Shown here: piece after piece, positions 61,953 through 64,000 of the stretch | Position numbering within the stretch: the first letter of the stretch is position 1 | Layout: each line of letters starts with the position of its first letter | Source: Bacteroidaceae bacterium | GTDB lineage: Bacteria > Bacteroidota > Bacteroidia > Bacteroidales > Bacteroidaceae | Length of the DNA stretch: 64,000 nucleotides | Assembly (NCBI GenBank): GCA_017547165.1 | Contig: JAFYQK010000010.1 | Location: 1-64,000, forward strand | Reading direction: 5' to 3' | Position numbers and translations under genes: made by a program | The notes under the pieces: generated by a model | What the model was told of the DNA's origin: nothing | What the model saw: the letters and a program-made list of their open reading frames with translations, nothing else | The model's database searches: none

Positions 61953-64000
61953 TCAATAGTCAGAGCGGAAGGTTGATGCTGGCAGACCTGCACCGTTCAC
62001 CAGATTAGCCTTGGTGTAGGGTTGCCATCCATAGCGCACGATGGTGGGGTTCTTCACTTCCTTGCTCCACACCTTCACACGGTTGCCCTCTACCACGGCC
62101 GTGGCGGGATAGAAACGGCGGTCCTCGCCTGCTATCTCGAAGGTAAGCAACTCCTCGCCTTCCTTGGCTGGACGAAGTCCCTCGTCATAGTCGAAACTTA
62201 CATACGCCGCACCCTTCTTGAACTCTACACCCGAGTACAGAGGACCGGAAGGAACGAGATTACGGAAACCGTATGTCTCGTTCAGTGCCCAATATGCCAG
62301 GCGCTGACCCACTTCGCGCTTCTCCGTGGGGTGCACATCGGTGGGATTGCCCTTGTCGGTACTTACCGCCATACCCGAGTTGTCGATGTCCTGCAACATA
62401 CGGCGCTGACTATCGCGGAACAAGGGCCATGAGGGACGGTTCAGACTTGACAACTGGACATAGTAGAAAGGCATATCCTCGTCCTCCCAATACTGACGCC
62501 AACTGCGCACCAGACGCTCGAACAACTTTTCGTGTGCCTCTATGTTGTGAGCATTCGACTCGCCCTGATACCAGATAACGCCACGGATGGGGTACTGCTG
62601 CATGGGCAGGATGGCAGACTCGAAGAGGTAGCAGGGCTCGTAGGGATGGCGCTGGAACTTGTCCTTTGACTTGCGTATGTTCTGTGCGGCACGACCACGC
62701 ACCCAATCCTGAATGAAGTCGTTCTTTGTCCAATCGCGCAGGATGGCAGGGAACTCAAACTCCAGCATGCGGCGCGATACCCATGCCTCGGTGGGCGAAC
62801 CACCCACGGCATTGCAAATCAAGCCTATGGGCACCTGCAAACTGTCCTGAAGCATCTTGCCGAAGTGGTAGGCAATGGCAGAGAAGCGGGCTGCCGTCTG
62901 CGGTGTGCACTCTGTCCACTGGGTGTCGTGGAAATATTGCAGATGATTGAGCGAGTCAAGTACCGAAGCATCCCACTCCACGGGGTTGGTGCGCCAACGC
63001 GCCTTCATGTCGAAGAGACGGATGTTCCTGTTCTCGGCCATAGGAATGTCCTCCTTGCCAGTGGCAGATTGGTTCAGCTGGAACTCCATATTGGACTGAC
63101 CCGAACAGAGCCACACCTCACCAGCCATCACGTTCTTGTACACCAGTTCCTTCTTGCCGGTCTCAATCTTCAGGGTGTAAGGTCCGCCAGCCTTCAGTGG
63201 GGAGAGTGCCACCGTCCACTTGCCGTCGGTGTCTGCCGTGGCACGATGCTTCTGTCCGGCAATGCTCACGCTCACCTTCTCACCGGCATCTGCCAAGCCC
63301 TGCAACTCTATCTGGCGACCATACTGAAGCACCATATTGTCCGTGTAGTAAGGCGACATCTGCAAACCTCCATAGTCGCCCGTAATACCGCCATACACTA
63401 TCTTTGCAAGCATCTCGGCACCCTCGGCATTGGGGTGTATGTTATCCTCCAGAATGAAGGGATATGGATGCAGGGGTTCGAAGAAGTTTATCATCTGTAT
63501 GCCCTCGGCGCGTGCCACACAGGCTATGGCCTCCTGAATCTGTTCGTGCCAGTCGCGAGTGCCCGATTCGTAGCGCCAATGGCGGTCGGACAAGGGAGTC
63601 ATGCGTGCTATCAGGAAGCGCGCCTTGGGGTTGGCCTCGCGGAAGGACTGGATAAGCGAGCGATAGTCCTCAATGAACTCATCCTGATAGTTGGGCCAGT
63701 TTCTGGGGTCGGTATCGTTGATACCCAGATGTATCACCACAATGTCGCCGGCAAAGGCAATGGCATCCTTATACTCCTGCTGCTGGGTGTAGGGACGGTG
63801 TCCCTTGTTGAGCAGAGTGGCACCAGGCTTGCCGAAGTTGCCCACCTCGTACTCCTCGCCCAGCATGCCCTGCAACTTCACAGGGTAGGCATTCACCTCA
63901 CGGTTGGCCACACCGCTACCATAGGTGATACTATTGCCCACGCAAGCCACCTTGATCTTCTTTTGCTGGGCATATGCACAAGTGCAGCACAGCACAACCA
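61953..64000 (-). CDS. SGNH esterase / sialate O-acetylesterase, N-terminus outside the window
   Basis: At least 680 residues. The frame is open to the right edge, and the visible start VVLCCTCAYAQQKK looks like the end of a signal peptide, so the start codon lies beyond 64000. Domain 1 (about 12-215) is an SGNH hydrolase: VACVGNSITYGSGVANREVN (block I), NFGKPGATLL (block II), HLGINDTDPRNW (block III) and NIHPNAEGAEML (block V). Domain 2 (about 220-660) is the sialate O-acetylesterase/DUF303 type with LCSGQSNMEFQL, GGSPTEAWVS, GVIWYQGESNAHNIEAHEKL and DVHPTEKREVGQRLAYWALN. Two esterase units in one exported protein could strip O-acetyl groups from sialic acids or from plant glycans. It links to the sialic acid operon at 17601-22330 only by theme. 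Confidence 0.88.
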   Translation of the reverse strand, partial: VVLCCTCAYAQQKKIKVACVGNSITYGSGVANREVNAYPVKLQGMLGEEYEVGNFGKPGATLLNKGHRPYTQQQEYKDAIAFAGDIVVIHLGINDTDPRNWPNYQDEFIEDYRSLIQSFREANPKARFLIARMTPLSDRHWRYESGTRDWHEQIQEAIACVARAEGIQMINFFEPLHPYPFILEDNIHPNAEGAEMLAKIVYGGITGDYGGLQMSPYYTDNMVLQYGRQIELQGLADAGEKVSVSIAGQKHRATADTDGKWTVALSPLKAGGPYTLKIETGKKELVYKNVMAGEVWLCSGQSNMEFQLNQSATGKEDIPMAENRNIRLFDMKARWRTNPVEWDASVLDSLNHLQYFHDTQWTECTPQTAARFSAIAYHFGKMLQDSLQVPIGLICNAVGGSPTEAWVSRRMLEFEFPAILRDWTKNDFIQDWVRGRAAQNIRKSKDKFQRHPYEPCYLFESAILPMQQYPIRGVIWYQGESNAHNIEAHEKLFERLVRSWRQYWEDEDMPFYYVQLSSLNRPSWPLFRDSQRRMLQDIDNSGMAVSTDKGNPTDVHPTEKREVGQRLAYWALNETYGFRNLVPSGPLYSGVEFKKGAAYVSFDYDEGLRPAKEGEELLTFEIAGEDRRFYPATAVVEGNRVKVWSKEVKNPTIVRYGWQPYTKANLVNGAGLPASTFRSDY

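Overview
This window is a chromosomal segment of a Bacteroidota bacterium, most likely a gut Bacteroidales and perhaps Prevotellaceae (the rank below order is inference). The reasons are the -7 promoter element TAnnTTTG in front of most operons and both tRNAs, often with TTTG 19-20 nt upstream; the BamD / RNA polymerase omega / DUF4293 gene order; a type IX secretion CHU_C-domain protein; Ser-type sulfatases with an anaerobic maturase; and a Bacteroides-style sialic acid operon. I see no phage, insertion sequence, CRISPR array or conjugation gene.

Layout. 1-450: the left edge looks like the leader of an rRNA operon reading leftward out of the window. 450-2034: a DUF975 membrane protein, then a non-coding stretch with a convincing ~300-nt structured RNA and a palindromic repeat array. 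2034-10496: DHH phosphoesterase, divergent from fmt and a large MG2-type envelope protein; a NahK-like sugar kinase with nhaA; an ECF sigma factor. 10746-13832: glutamine synthetase, a decayed 5'-nucleotidase gene and a GH43-like lipoprotein. 14240-24943: a leftward block built around sialic acid use (GH95 fucosidase, sialic acid lyase, mutarotase-symporter fusion, AGE epimerase, YhcH protein), with a nitroreductase and SstT in between. 25138: tRNA-Thr. 25340-28511: ECF sigma factor with a membrane partner, MntP, sirtuin and a GIY-YIG-like protein. 28578-33038: Ser-type sulfatase and GH27 alpha-galactosidase-like enzyme. 33091-42679: uvrA with a CHU_C protein, a repeat-dense intergenic region, a PorT-like barrel, DUF4293/rpoZ/bamD and uvrB. 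42772-45559: anaerobic sulfatase maturase overlapping a second Ser-type sulfatase. 46153-54616: hisS, divergent from an operon of a headless SbcC/Rad50-like zinc-hook protein, a single AraC-type DNA-binding domain, dipeptidyl peptidase III and a HEAT-like alkylation-repair protein, then purA. 54835-61816: threonine aldolase, a run of envelope proteins that includes three different putative cell-wall or amide hydrolases, tRNA-Asp, a thioesterase and a transglutaminase-like lipoprotein. 61953-64000: a sialate O-acetylesterase whose N-terminus lies outside the window.

How the genes fit together. GH95, GH27, the two sulfatases with their maturase, the O-acetylesterase, the lyase/epimerase/transporter set and the NahK-like kinase form a coherent mucin or host-glycan programme. 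The rest is core metabolism and repair (glnA, purA, hisS, fmt, uvrA, uvrB).

The least explained content is intergenic. It includes (i) four or five elements made of ~22-nt palindromic units between inverted arms; (ii) a 76-77 bp tandem repeat whose last unit is a consensus promoter placed directly on a start codon; (iii) two copies of a hairpin-rich MITE-like repeat; (iv) heptanucleotide arrays, one of which supplies the ribosome-binding sequence of a membrane protein; and (v) the structured RNA at 1191-1517. All coordinates and pairings were read by eye, without database searches.
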